A DNA stretch of 26,831 nt from CAZNLL01 sp964573885 (GCA_964573885.1 CAZNLL010000044.1:1-26831); one strand, 5' to 3'; counted from the stretch's first letter, positions 14,872-22,897 are shown. Translations and numbers: made by a program. Notes: generated by a model from the sequence alone, not told the origin.

Positions 14872-16284
14872 ATGGCTGTGGCGGGACGAACCCATAGACC
14901 GGTGATCGACCATGGCAGGTGTACCCCCTGTTCCATCTGTGTGGGGACATGCCCCGTGGAGATGACCCCGGAAATGACCCGGGAAGAGAATAGCCTGCGG
15001 GCCGGCATCGCCCGGAAAAGGGGTGAAAAGCGGGTCCTTATCCCTCCCCTGAACCCGCAATCTCCCCCTTGCCAGGCGGCTTGTCCCCTGCACCAGGATG
15101 TGCGCGCGTATATAGGGCACATTGCCGCGGGACGCTATAGAGAGGCCCTTGAAGTGATAAGGGCAACCAATCCCCTGCCCTCGGTGTGCGGGTATGTATG
15201 CCCCCGGCCTTGTGAGGCGTCCTGCATGCGGGGTTTTTTTGACGAGGCCGTGGCCATTAGAAGACTTAAGCGGTTCGTGACCTCGAAGGTCTCAGTGGAT
15301 TTGCCTCAAAGGGTCCTCCCCGGCGGGGTAAAAGTGGGTGTCGTCGGGGCGGGTCCGGCAGGGCTGACTGCGGCCCACGACCTGGCCTTACAGGGCTTTT
15401 CAGTGGAGGTGATCGAGTCCTTTGACGAACCGGGAGGTATGCCGGCCTGGGCCATCCCTGAGTTCAGACTGCCCCGGGAGGTCCTCAGAAGGGATATCGC
15501 CTACCTTCGCCACAAAGGGGTCCATATCCGGACCGGCCTTGCTTTTGGTCGGGATATCACCCTTTCAGACCTCAAAAAAGAAGGTATCAGTGCCCTTATT
15601 GTGGCGACAGGCACCCAGCGAGGTCTGGCCCTGCCGGGAGAGGAAACGGGCAAGTATGAAGGATACCTGGACTGCCTCGACTTCTTGAGATCCTGTGGGA
15701 GATCCCTTTCTCTGGACAAGGGGGTGCGGGTCCTGGTCCTGGGAGGGGGTAACGCCGCCTTTGATTCGGCCAGGAGTGCTGTGCGTCTGGGCGCCGGGGA
15801 GGTAAAGGTCCTTTACCGCAGGGGTCCGGAGCAGATGCCCGCCCACCCCCATGAGATTGAGGCCGCCCTCGGGGAAGGAGTTAACCTGGCCTATTTTACC
15901 GCTCCCAAGAGAATCCTCTCATCAGGCGGGAAGGTTAAGGGTCTTGAGTGTATAAGGACCGAGTTGCGGGAAGAGACCGGTTCAGGGGGTGGCAGGCCGG
16001 TGCCCATACCCGGCTCGGCCTTTGAGCTCGAGGCGGATATGGTCATCTGTGCCATGGGGCAGGCCCCCGATCCCGGACCCGTCGCCCGGGGGCTATGGGG
16101 AGAGAGGGCCGGGTCTCTGGAAGGGGATCAAGAGACCGGGTGTACCAATATGCCCGGCGTTTTTATGGCGGGAGATTTCCTCAACGGCCCTACCACGGTG
16201 GTGGAGGCCATGGCCAGTGGCCGGAGAGCGGCCCGGGCGGTTGAGAGATACCTATCAGAAGAGGGTCTGTTGTTTGATGGATAA
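14872..16284 (+). CDS. NAD(P)-linked FAD/Fe-S flavoprotein, NfnB / glutamate-synthase-small-subunit-like
   Basis: This 470-residue flavoprotein starts with a single 4Fe-4S motif (Cys17, Cys20, Cys23, Cys27-Pro). A GltD-type Fe-S domain follows (Cys67, Cys71, Cys106, Cys110, Cys114, Cys118), then an FAD Rossmann site GAGPAG (159-164) and an NAD(P)H Rossmann site GGGNAA (291-296). The closing MPGVFMAGD and GPTTVVEAMASGR segment is FAD-binding. It should exchange electrons between ferredoxin and NAD(P)H. Next to the oxidoreductase genes, it probably reoxidises reduced ferredoxin to NAD(P)H, or supplies low-potential electrons in reverse. It lacks a glutaminase domain, so glutamate synthesis is unlikely. 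The ribosome site (AGAGGG, about 12 nt away) is weak. Confidence 0.88.
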   Translation: MAVAGRTHRPVIDHGRCTPCSICVGTCPVEMTPEMTREENSLRAGIARKRGEKRVLIPPLNPQSPPCQAACPLHQDVRAYIGHIAAGRYREALEVIRATNPLPSVCGYVCPRPCEASCMRGFFDEAVAIRRLKRFVTSKVSVDLPQRVLPGGVKVGVVGAGPAGLTAAHDLALQGFSVEVIESFDEPGGMPAWAIPEFRLPREVLRRDIAYLRHKGVHIRTGLAFGRDITLSDLKKEGISALIVATGTQRGLALPGEETGKYEGYLDCLDFLRSCGRSLSLDKGVRVLVLGGGNAAFDSARSAVRLGAGEVKVLYRRGPEQMPAHPHEIEAALGEGVNLAYFTAPKRILSSGGKVKGLECIRTELREETGSGGGRPVPIPGSAFELEADMVICAMGQAPDPGPVARGLWGERAGSLEGDQETGCTNMPGVFMAGDFLNGPTTVVEAMASGRRAARAVERYLSEEGLLFDG

Positions 16285-16312
16285 GGGGAGTGGAATTTCA
16301 AGGCGGTGCGAC

Positions 16313-16582
16313 ATGGAACGGACCGGCAGGTACGGCCGGGAGGGCCTTGATCTGGACGAGGACACGGTCTTCCACGAAAGCAAGCGCTGCCTGGGCAACC
16401 ATTTCTGCGACAGTTGTGATCTGTGCAGATATCTTTGTCCGGAACTCTGCATAACCAGAAATGAAAGGACCGGGCTCATTGAGATCGATTATGACTTTTG
16501 CAAGGGCTGCGGGATCTGTGCCTTTGTCTGCCCCAAGGGGGCCATTCAGATGGTCCTGGAAGGGGAAGAAAGGGCCGTATAA
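16313..16582 (+). CDS. Two-cluster 4Fe-4S ferredoxin-domain protein
   Basis: This 89-residue protein has cluster motif 1 at Cys32, Cys35, Cys38, Cys42 (FCDSCDLCRYLCP) with Cys46, and motif 2 at Cys63, Cys66, Cys69, Cys73-Pro (FCKGCGICAFVCPKGAI). The arrangement resembles the C-terminal ferredoxin tail found on some GltD/NfnB-like flavoproteins, here as its own gene. It likely carries electrons between the 2-oxoacid oxidoreductase and the flavoprotein upstream. The start is uncertain: 16313 has AAGGCGG 6 nt upstream, while ATG at 16277 overlaps the upstream gene by 8 nt and would add 12 residues. Confidence 0.85.
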   Translation: MERTGRYGREGLDLDEDTVFHESKRCLGNHFCDSCDLCRYLCPELCITRNERTGLIEIDYDFCKGCGICAFVCPKGAIQMVLEGEERAV

Positions 16583-16628
16583 GGAATCAGTCGCCAGCCC
16601 TGTGACAGGGAGTCAGGGAGAAGAGACT

Positions 16629-17219
16629 ATGGAACTTAATGATACCCAGAAGCGAATCTGGGCGCTTTTAAAAGAAGCCCTGGGCCGGGAGCCTGTAGCC
16701 GGCCCGGATCATGTGGAGAGGATGACCACCTGGTGTGAGAAACTGGGCCCTGATGCCGGAGCGGACATGGAGATCCTGGTGAGCGGGGCCTTGCTTCATG
16801 ATATCGGCGTGAGCGTGGATCGTAAGACCCATTACCAGGCCGGAAAGGCCAAGGCCCGGGAAATCCTGAAACAGACCGGGTTCCCGGAGGACAAAATAGA
16901 GGCGGCCCTCCATGTGGGAGAGGCCCACAGCCGCTATGGGGGACCTGAACCCGGGACCACGGAGGCCAGGGTGGCCCGGGATGCGGACGCCTTGGAGTAT
17001 GTGGGGGCCATCGGCATTATCCGGGCCGTGGTGCGGGGCATCCACGACGGGTCTTTTAACGGTGATCTGAGTGAATTTCCTGCATTCCTCCGCAGCATCC
17101 TCGCCAAGGTGGAAGGGACCTTTCATACGGAAAAGGCCGAAGACCTGGCCCGATCCCGGGTGGCCTATATGAAGGAGTTTCTCAGCCGCATCGAGAAAGA
17201 GCTGGACTTCTTGGAGTAA
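16629..17219 (+). CDS. HD-domain phosphohydrolase
   Basis: This 196-residue HD-superfamily protein has His28 in the first helix (PDHVERM), the HD pair His57-Asp58 in LLHDIG, His95 and His100 in LHVGEAHS, and Asp118/Asp120 in RDADALEYVG. These are the usual metal-binding positions. Substrate would be a phosphate monoester or nucleotide, unknown here. The start at 16629 has GGGAGAAGAG just upstream; an in-frame upstream ATG (16461) lies inside the ferredoxin gene in another frame and is unlikely. It is 33 nt ahead of an MBL protein in the same transcription unit. Confidence 0.85.
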   Translation: MELNDTQKRIWALLKEALGREPVAGPDHVERMTTWCEKLGPDAGADMEILVSGALLHDIGVSVDRKTHYQAGKAKAREILKQTGFPEDKIEAALHVGEAHSRYGGPEPGTTEARVARDADALEYVGAIGIIRAVVRGIHDGSFNGDLSEFPAFLRSILAKVEGTFHTEKAEDLARSRVAYMKEFLSRIEKELDFLE

Positions 17220-17251
17220 GGACTTGTGGACGGTCTGAAAGGAAAAGGAAG

Positions 17252-18196
17252 ATGAGCGGGATTTCGCTGAGACCCGTCACCAGGGTTCGGATTACCACGG
17301 TGGTTGACAATTACAGCGACGTTTTCCTCAAGGGCCGGGAAGGGGTGGAAAGACCGCCCATGGCCAGAGGGGGCCGGAGAATGCCCCCGCTCCTGGCCGA
17401 ACACGGGCTCAGTTTTTTGGTGGAGGTCTGGGAGGAGCTGGAGCGCCATGCCGTGATCATGGATTTCGGGGTGTCCTCAGTGGCCATGCCCCACAATTTA
17501 TCGGTTTTGGGGGTGGATTTGGCAGAGGTGGAGGCCTTTGTGATATCTCATGGCCATCACGACCATGTGGGGGCCTTGAAACCTGTACTAAATGCCGTCA
17601 CGGAGGATGTGGAGGTCTTTGTTCACCCTCAAGCCTTTCTTCAAGAACGGTTTCACCGGTTTTCAGACGGCGCAGAGGTGCCTATCCCGTCCCTGAAAAG
17701 GGAGGATATTGAGGGAACACAAGGCTCGGTGAAGGAGGTCATCAGGCCGAAACTATTAGCGGGCGGGCGTATGGCCACCCTTACAGGGATTCCCAGAAGA
17801 ACGGATTTTGAGAAAGGCATGCCCACCACCTATTACAGGGAGGGGGGAGGCATCCATAAGGATCACATCAGAGACGACCAGGGCCTTGTGATCTCGGTCA
17901 AAGACCGGGGTCTGGTGGTGATTACCGGATGCGGGCATGCCGGGGTGATCAACACCCTCCTCTATGCCCGGGCCGTGACCGGAACGGATCAGATCTGTGC
18001 GGTCATGGGGGGATTTCACTTGACGGGCCCCTATTTTGAGCCTGTCATTGAGAGGACTGTTCAGGAAATGAAACCCTTTTCTCCTGAGATGATCGTCCCT
18101 TGCCACTGCACGGGATGGGAGGCCATGAAGGCCTTTGAAAAGGCCTTTCCCCATGCCTTTGTGCTGAATGCCGTGGGGACCGGGATCGAGCTTTAA
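17252..18196 (+). CDS. Metallo-beta-lactamase-fold protein (dihydropterin-phosphate synthase-like)
   Basis: This 314-residue MBL protein carries the HGHHDH metal motif at 100-105 preceded by VISHG, and the later GCGHAG (226-231), GGFHL (253-257) and VPCHCTG motifs. This pattern is typical of the group annotated as 7,8-dihydropterin-6-methyl-4-(beta-D-ribofuranosyl)aminobenzene-5'-phosphate synthase, an archaeal methanopterin enzyme. In bacteria the annotation is usually loose, and function is uncertain. The long insert around residues 130-200 separates the metal motifs. It sits between the HD protein and a flavodoxin gene, so a redox or cofactor-linked role is possible but unproven. Confidence 0.82.
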   Translation: MSGISLRPVTRVRITTVVDNYSDVFLKGREGVERPPMARGGRRMPPLLAEHGLSFLVEVWEELERHAVIMDFGVSSVAMPHNLSVLGVDLAEVEAFVISHGHHDHVGALKPVLNAVTEDVEVFVHPQAFLQERFHRFSDGAEVPIPSLKREDIEGTQGSVKEVIRPKLLAGGRMATLTGIPRRTDFEKGMPTTYYREGGGIHKDHIRDDQGLVISVKDRGLVVITGCGHAGVINTLLYARAVTGTDQICAVMGGFHLTGPYFEPVIERTVQEMKPFSPEMIVPCHCTGWEAMKAFEKAFPHAFVLNAVGTGIEL

Positions 18197-18238
18197 ACCA
18201 GCATCCCTGAACAGGGTTTCCGGTCAAGAGGAGTATTA

Positions 18239-18664
18239 ATGGAAAGGGCCATGATAATCTATGGATCCGTCACCGGCGCGACGGAAGAAATGGCCTATAA
18301 CCTGGCTGAAGAAATCAAGGACCGGTATGATGTGCGTACGGTCAATGCCCTGGATGCCACACCCAATGATTTAAAAGAGGCCCACCTCATCCTTTTGGGG
18401 TCTTCCACCTGGGGGGTGGGTGAATTGCAAATGGACATGATTCCCATCCATGAAGAGGTCCGGCACATGGACCTGAGGTCCAAACGGGCCGCCGTGTTTG
18501 GAAAAGGAGATTCAGAATACAAGAAATTCTGTTATGCCGTCATCACCCTGGAAAAGGCCCTGAAAGAGGCCGGGACGGTGCTGGTTCAAAAGGGCTTTCG
18601 CTGTGACAAACACTTTGATGATGCCGCCAGGAAAGCTCTAAAGGCATGGGCCTCCCGTTTATAG
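18239..18664 (+). CDS. Flavodoxin
   Basis: This 141-residue flavodoxin has the N-terminal FMN phosphate loop IYGSVTGATEEMA near 7-19, the first isoalloxazine loop GSSTWGVGELQ near 54-64 and a second-loop region FGKGDSEYKKFC near 87-98. It would carry one or two electrons in the cytosol, perhaps replacing ferredoxin for the oxidoreductase or flavoprotein upstream. AGAGGAG lies 6 nt before the ATG. Its stop codon overlaps a hairpin at 18663-18683. Confidence 0.9.
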   Translation: MERAMIIYGSVTGATEEMAYNLAEEIKDRYDVRTVNALDATPNDLKEAHLILLGSSTWGVGELQMDMIPIHEEVRHMDLRSKRAAVFGKGDSEYKKFCYAVITLEKALKEAGTVLVQKGFRCDKHFDDAARKALKAWASRL

Positions 18665-18683
18665 GTCCGGGTGTCCCGGTCCT
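18663..18683. repeat. Stem-loop overlapping the flavodoxin stop codon
   Basis: AGGTCCGGG (18663-18671) and CCCGGTCCT (18675-18683) pair with a single T-T mismatch around the loop TGT. No T-run follows (TTAAAG), so it is more likely to be an mRNA 3'-end stabiliser or processing site than a terminator. Confidence 0.5.
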
Positions 18684-18731
18684 TAAAGACAGGGGATTCT
18701 GGACTCATCAAGAAAAGGAGAAGATGACCGC

Positions 18732-19256
18732 GTGTCTATCAGAGAAAAGATGAAGCACTCTTTGGCCGAGAAGGAGGTGCCCCCGGGCAGGTTCCGGGAC
18801 ACCCTGGAGGCCGTCAAGGAGAGGGGCTTTGGGGATTTGTTGATCAGGGAGGACTGCCCCTGCCCGGCCCATAACTGTCCTCACAAGGGGAATTGTCTGG
18901 CCTGCATCCTCTATCACCATATGTTGAGCGTGGTGCGAGGCCAGCGCATGGTGCTCCCTGCCTGTGCCTATTTCTCGGAACGGGACTACTGGCTGGAGAA
19001 ACGGAGGACCACCGCCAGTCCGGAGGTGAGGGAGGCCATTGATGAATGGTTTGCCCATTACAGGGACATCCATAACCATCGCATTGAGATGACCAGAGAC
19101 CCTGAAATGATGGCCTTTGACCGGACCTTTGAGGACCAGGTGAACAAGAAGTGGCTGGAAACCTATGCAGGCAGGACAGCCCAAGAACGGGAGAGGCGGA
19201 TCAGCAAAAACAAGAGAAAAGAGAAGGGCGTGCCCGGGGCCTATCCCTACAAATAA
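18732..19256 (+). CDS. Uncharacterised cysteine-cluster protein (DUF6485-like motif)
   Basis: This 174-residue protein of unknown function has a compact cysteine cluster: Cys42, Cys44, Cys49, Cys54, Cys57, followed by YHH and Cys77 in LPACAYF. The pattern (C-x-C-x4-C-x4-C-x2-C...YH...LPAC) recalls small DUF6485-type proteins, which are much shorter. Here it is embedded between helical, charged flanks, including a lysine/arginine-rich tail. The motif could bind Fe-S or zinc. Start is uncertain: GTG at 18732 gives 174 residues with the ribosome site AAGGAG 11 nt upstream. ATG at 18750 (168 residues) overlaps a TGA as ATGA. It lies between the flavodoxin and DUF362 genes. Confidence 0.75.
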   Translation: MSIREKMKHSLAEKEVPPGRFRDTLEAVKERGFGDLLIREDCPCPAHNCPHKGNCLACILYHHMLSVVRGQRMVLPACAYFSERDYWLEKRRTTASPEVREAIDEWFAHYRDIHNHRIEMTRDPEMMAFDRTFEDQVNKKWLETYAGRTAQERERRISKNKRKEKGVPGAYPYK

Positions 19257-19310
19257 GGGAAAAAAAGAAGTCAGGCAAACCCGGAGAGGGTAAAGATATG
19301 GGGTTCGTTT

Positions 19311-20504
19311 ATGACAGCTAACGATGCGCCGAAGAGCCGGGTCTCCATAGTGAGGGCCGAGGACCCGGTTGCGGCGGTGAAAGAGGCCCTGGATCTTATC
19401 GGTGGGATGGAACGGGTCATACACCCGGGAGACCGGGTGCTGATTAAGCCCAATTTCGGGGTCAATGTTTCATACGAGACCGGGATCATTACAGATCCCA
19501 GAGTCGTCGACGCCTTGATCCCTGCCTGCTTGGAGGCCCGGCCCGGGAGGCTCGTGGTGGGAGAGAGCAGCGTGGTGGGTTTTGACACGGGCCGGGTATT
19601 CAGGGCCCTGGGGCTGGAAGGCCGTTTCGAGAAGCTGGGGGCGCGCCTGGTGAACCTGGAAGAAGATGACATTATAGAAATCCCGGTCCCTGAGGGAGTG
19701 GTTCTCAAAAAGGTCAAAATGTATAGAAGCGCCTATGAGAGTGATGTCATCATCAGTGTGCCCACCATGAAGACCCATATCCTCACTGGCGTGACCCTGG
19801 GCCTCAAAAACATGAAGGGGACCTTGCCGGACAAGATGAAGAAACTGATGCATCGCATTGGGGTGAAAGAAAAGGTCCGGGAATATGAACTGGAACATGC
19901 CATTGCCGAACTGAACTCGGTAAGATCGCCTGATCTGACGCTCATAGACGGGCTGATCGCCAATGAGGGCTATGAGCCCGGTACCCCGGGTATCGGAGGG
20001 CTGCCTGTGGCGTTCAACACCCTGGTGGCCGGTCTGGATCCCGTGGCGGTGGACACGGTGGGGGCCTATTTGATGGGGTTCGAGCCCGGAGAGGTCAGGC
20101 ATATCGCCTATGCCGGAGACAGGAAGGTGGGGAGGGCGGATCTTGCCCGGATCACCGTGGTGGGCGGGGATTGTGATCAGTTGAGGCGCCCCTTTAAGAG
20201 GCCCTCCCTGGACGGGGTGGTGTTTGATTTCAAGGATGTCTCCCTCCTGGTGGGCCAGGGATGTAGCGGCTGCAGGGAGGCCAGCCTAATAGGTCTTTCC
20301 GGGATGAGTGAAGAAGAACTGGAGGGAATCGGTGAAGCCGTGGTGGTGGTGGGCTCCCACGTGGAGCTCCCCGAGGAGCATAAGGGGAAAAAGGTGTATT
20401 TGGTGGGAAACTGCACTTTTCAGAGTGGGTTAAAGGGGGAGCGGATTGAGGGTTGTCCCCCTCCGGGGATCCATGTAAAGCAGTGCCTCCTGGGAAGATC
20501 TTAA
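19311..20504 (+). CDS. DUF362 domain protein
   Basis: This 397-residue protein has the DUF362 hallmarks: GDRVLIKPNFGVN near 40-52, a long stretch with SVPTMKTHILTGVTLGLKNMKG near 150-170, LIDGLIANEGYEPGTPG near 214-230 and LDPVAVDTVGAYLMG near 246-260. A small CSGC site near residue 320 and further cysteines near 368-390 may hold a metal or Fe-S cluster. The family's catalytic role is not established; members occur beside redox enzymes in anaerobes. The ribosome site GGAGAGGG is 20 nt from this ATG but 7 nt from an out-of-frame ATG at 19298, so translation initiation may be unusual. Confidence 0.87.
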   Translation: MTANDAPKSRVSIVRAEDPVAAVKEALDLIGGMERVIHPGDRVLIKPNFGVNVSYETGIITDPRVVDALIPACLEARPGRLVVGESSVVGFDTGRVFRALGLEGRFEKLGARLVNLEEDDIIEIPVPEGVVLKKVKMYRSAYESDVIISVPTMKTHILTGVTLGLKNMKGTLPDKMKKLMHRIGVKEKVREYELEHAIAELNSVRSPDLTLIDGLIANEGYEPGTPGIGGLPVAFNTLVAGLDPVAVDTVGAYLMGFEPGEVRHIAYAGDRKVGRADLARITVVGGDCDQLRRPFKRPSLDGVVFDFKDVSLLVGQGCSGCREASLIGLSGMSEEELEGIGEAVVVVGSHVELPEEHKGKKVYLVGNCTFQSGLKGERIEGCPPPGIHVKQCLLGRS

Positions 20505-20537
20505 AAGTCGAGGCCCGCGAGGTATAAGAGAATAACC

Positions 20538-20555
20538 GGCCGGCTCATCCCGGCC
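20538..20555. repeat. GC-rich intergenic stem-loop
   Basis: GGCCGG (20538-20543) pairs perfectly with CCGGCC (20550-20555) over the loop CTCATC. It lies between the DUF362 gene and the ribosome site of the next gene, with no T-run. A processing or stability hairpin is one reading. Confidence 0.4.
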
Positions 20556-20581
20556 TAACAGGAAAGGCAAAGGAGGAGACC

Positions 20582-21598
20582 ATGAGTACACGAGAGTGGC
20601 CCATATCATACTGGCACTACGTTCCGGGACCGTCCAGCACGGTTCAGATGATGCGGGGGGCCATGAAATGCATGGATTGTGGAGGGGTGAAAGAGGGAGA
20701 AACCGTATTGATCTCCACGGATACCAACAAGAGCCGGATTGCCGAAGCCCTGGCAGGGGCGGCCTACGCCGTGGGGGCCACACCCATTATCATCATGATC
20801 CCTCCGGTAAAGACCCATGGGGCCCAGCTGCCCGAGCCGGTGGTGGCCGCCTTTCGTGAGGCCGATGTTTTTCTCCAACCCAGCACCTGGTCCCAGACCC
20901 ACACCAAGGCCCGGGTTGAGGCCATCAAAGCGGGCAAGCGAGGCTCCACCATGTGTGAGGTTACGGAGGATGCCCTGTGCGTGGGGGCCATTGAGGCGGA
21001 TTATGAGGAATGCGACAGGCTGGGCAGACGGCTGGGGGCGGTTCTGGCGGAGAGCCGGGAGGTACGAATTACCTCGCCCCTGGGCACGGATATCAGGGGA
21101 GAGGTGAGAGGCCGGCCGGTCCAGTATGAGACCGGTTTGTTCCGGGAGCCCGGACAGTTTGCCGCCTTCCCTGACAGCGAGATCAACATATCCCCCGTGG
21201 AAGGCACCACCGAAGGCAAAGCGGTGATCGATGTGAGTATCATGAGCGTGGGTATCACCCTCTATGACCCGGTGATTCTGCTGATTAAAGAAGGCAAGGT
21301 GGTGGATATTCAAGGGGGCATGCCCGCCCGTAAATTCAGAGAGGCCCTGGAGTCTCTGGAGGATGACAAGGCCTATAACTACGCCGAGTTTGGTATCGGT
21401 TTGAATCCGTGTGCCCGCTTGGCCGCCACAAACCTGGAAGACCTCGGCCGGCTGGGGAACTGCCATTGTGGGATTGGCAGCAATTTCGCCATAGGGGGGA
21501 AGGTGCTGGCCCCCAATCACCACGATGCCATATTCAAGGATGCAAGTGTGTATTTTGATGAAAAGCTCGTTCTGGAAAAGGGCGTGTGCAAAATCTGA
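20582..21598 (+). CDS. M29 aminopeptidase-like / NicX (2,5-dihydroxypyridine 5,6-dioxygenase)-like metalloprotein
   Basis: This 338-residue protein is of the M29 leucyl-aminopeptidase fold, to which the non-heme iron enzyme NicX also belongs. Metal-site regions are Glu207 in FPDSEINISPVEG, His295 in NCHCGIGSN and the His313-His314-Asp315 cluster in PNHHDAIFKDASVY. NicX opens 2,5-dihydroxypyridine to N-formylmaleamate with O2, one step before maleate isomerase in aerobic nicotinate degradation. That would be striking next to maleate-isomerase-like genes, but O2 use does not fit the anaerobic neighbours, so hydrolytic activity is equally likely. The ribosome site AAGGAGG is strong. It is followed after 28 nt by a CCG Fe-S gene. 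Confidence 0.8.
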   Translation: MSTREWPISYWHYVPGPSSTVQMMRGAMKCMDCGGVKEGETVLISTDTNKSRIAEALAGAAYAVGATPIIIMIPPVKTHGAQLPEPVVAAFREADVFLQPSTWSQTHTKARVEAIKAGKRGSTMCEVTEDALCVGAIEADYEECDRLGRRLGAVLAESREVRITSPLGTDIRGEVRGRPVQYETGLFREPGQFAAFPDSEINISPVEGTTEGKAVIDVSIMSVGITLYDPVILLIKEGKVVDIQGGMPARKFREALESLEDDKAYNYAEFGIGLNPCARLAATNLEDLGRLGNCHCGIGSNFAIGGKVLAPNHHDAIFKDASVYFDEKLVLEKGVCKI

Positions 21599-21626
21599 AT
21601 GCCTGAAGGGGTAGAGAGTCGGATGA

Positions 21627-22847
21627 ATGGTCATGGATAAAGAGGCAACAACAGAGGACAGGGACGACTATACACAAACACTGAGTAAGTATATCCTGGA
21701 TACGGTTCGGCGGTGCCGGAATTGCAACTATTGTTTTTCCGCATGCCCCTTGCGGGTGTCCACCCGGGGTTTTCAGACTCAGGGTCCGTCCGGTATTCTC
21801 CAGGCCCTCTATTACGGTGTGCGCTGGAATGAACTGGGGGGTGAGGCGGGACAAGAGCTGTGCGAAATCCTTTACAACTGCACCACCTGCAACAGTTGCG
21901 TCAACACATGCAAGGACAAATCCGCGGGCATGCCCCTGCTGGAGGTTTTTGAGAAGGGCCGGAACCTCTTGGTTGAAAAGATGCTGGGCCCTCTGGAAGA
22001 GCAACGCAGTGTGCTGGCCTCCATCCAGCGTTACGGCAATCCCTATCAGCGTCCTGCCTCTGAGCGGATGCCGTGGCTCGCCCAGGAATCCGTAACGCCC
22101 TTGCCAGATGAGAAGGCGGAGGTGCTGCTCTTTGTGGGCTGCACCGCCTCCTATGAACCCGATCTTTTTCCATTGGGCCGGGCCATGATCCGCATCATGA
22201 ATTATCTGGAAGTGGATTTCGGTGTGTTGGCCGAAGAGACCTGCTGTGCCGACCCCGTGTGCCGGATAGGGGATAAGCTCTTATTCGAGGCCCTGGCCGA
22301 AGAGAATCAAAGGCGTTTTCAGGCCACAGGGGCCAAAACCCTGGTCACCTTTTCACCGCACTGTATGAATGCCTTTTTAAAGGATTATGAAGGCCTGGAG
22401 GATTCCTTTGTGATCAGACACTATACCGAATTCCTGTTGGACAGGCTCAAGGCCCGAAAGCCGGAATTTAAGGTTTCCCTGAACCGGACTGTGACCTACC
22501 ACGATCCCTGCTACTTGTCCAAACACAACAACATTCTGGAGCCTCCCCGAGAGATTCTCCGCATGATTCCGGGGGTGAATCTCTTGGAGATGAAAGACAG
22601 CCGGCGCCAGAGCCTGTGTTGCGGCGCCGGGGGCGGACGAATGTATGCGGAGGTGGAAGAGACTACGAGACTGGCCAATATCCGTGTGGGGCAAGCCATG
22701 GATGTGGGCGCCGAGCTCCTGGCGACGGCCTGTCCCTATTGTCATGTGATGCTTTCAAACGCCGTGAAAGACCTGGGTCTGGAAGATAAGATCAAGGTCA
22801 TGGACGTGGCGGAAATCCTGGCCTGGAGTCTTCGAATAGAACCCTGA
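21627..22847 (+). CDS. Soluble HdrD/GlpC-like Fe-S oxidoreductase with two CCG domains
   Basis: This 406-residue cytosolic Fe-S protein has two 4Fe-4S motifs (Cys30, Cys33, Cys36, Cys40-Pro; Cys85, Cys88, Cys91, Cys95). Two complete CCG (DUF224) domains follow: Cys172, Cys206-Cys207 and Cys246, then Cys295, Cys331-Cys332 and Cys369/Cys372. Such proteins receive electrons from flavin dehydrogenases, including GlcD-type oxidases (GlcF, LldE, HdrD), and pass them to quinone or thiol partners. It could be the partner of the EtfA-oxidase fusion. No membrane segment is seen. Starts at 21627 or 21633 are both reasonable. Confidence 0.88.
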   Translation: MVMDKEATTEDRDDYTQTLSKYILDTVRRCRNCNYCFSACPLRVSTRGFQTQGPSGILQALYYGVRWNELGGEAGQELCEILYNCTTCNSCVNTCKDKSAGMPLLEVFEKGRNLLVEKMLGPLEEQRSVLASIQRYGNPYQRPASERMPWLAQESVTPLPDEKAEVLLFVGCTASYEPDLFPLGRAMIRIMNYLEVDFGVLAEETCCADPVCRIGDKLLFEALAEENQRRFQATGAKTLVTFSPHCMNAFLKDYEGLEDSFVIRHYTEFLLDRLKARKPEFKVSLNRTVTYHDPCYLSKHNNILEPPREILRMIPGVNLLEMKDSRRQSLCCGAGGGRMYAEVEETTRLANIRVGQAMDVGAELLATACPYCHVMLSNAVKDLGLEDKIKVMDVAEILAWSLRIEP

Positions 22848-22897
22848 GGAGCGCTTATCCAAGAACGCCGCTGAAATTTTTATGAAGATCCACTATC

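Noticed and set aside
16461..16628. N-terminal extension of the HD protein to 16461
   Set aside because: It would read through the ferredoxin gene in another frame; the start at 16629 has a suitable ribosome site and begins the HD fold.
20606..21634. Long minus-strand open frame (342 codons) opposite the M29/NicX-like gene
   Set aside because: It is a shadow of codon bias on the plus strand; its translation has no recognisable domain and the opposite frame is a clear family member with a strong ribosome site.
22848..22897. Possible bidirectional terminator between convergent genes
   Set aside because: Only a 4-bp AGCG/CGCT stem precedes the five-T run; too weak to call.
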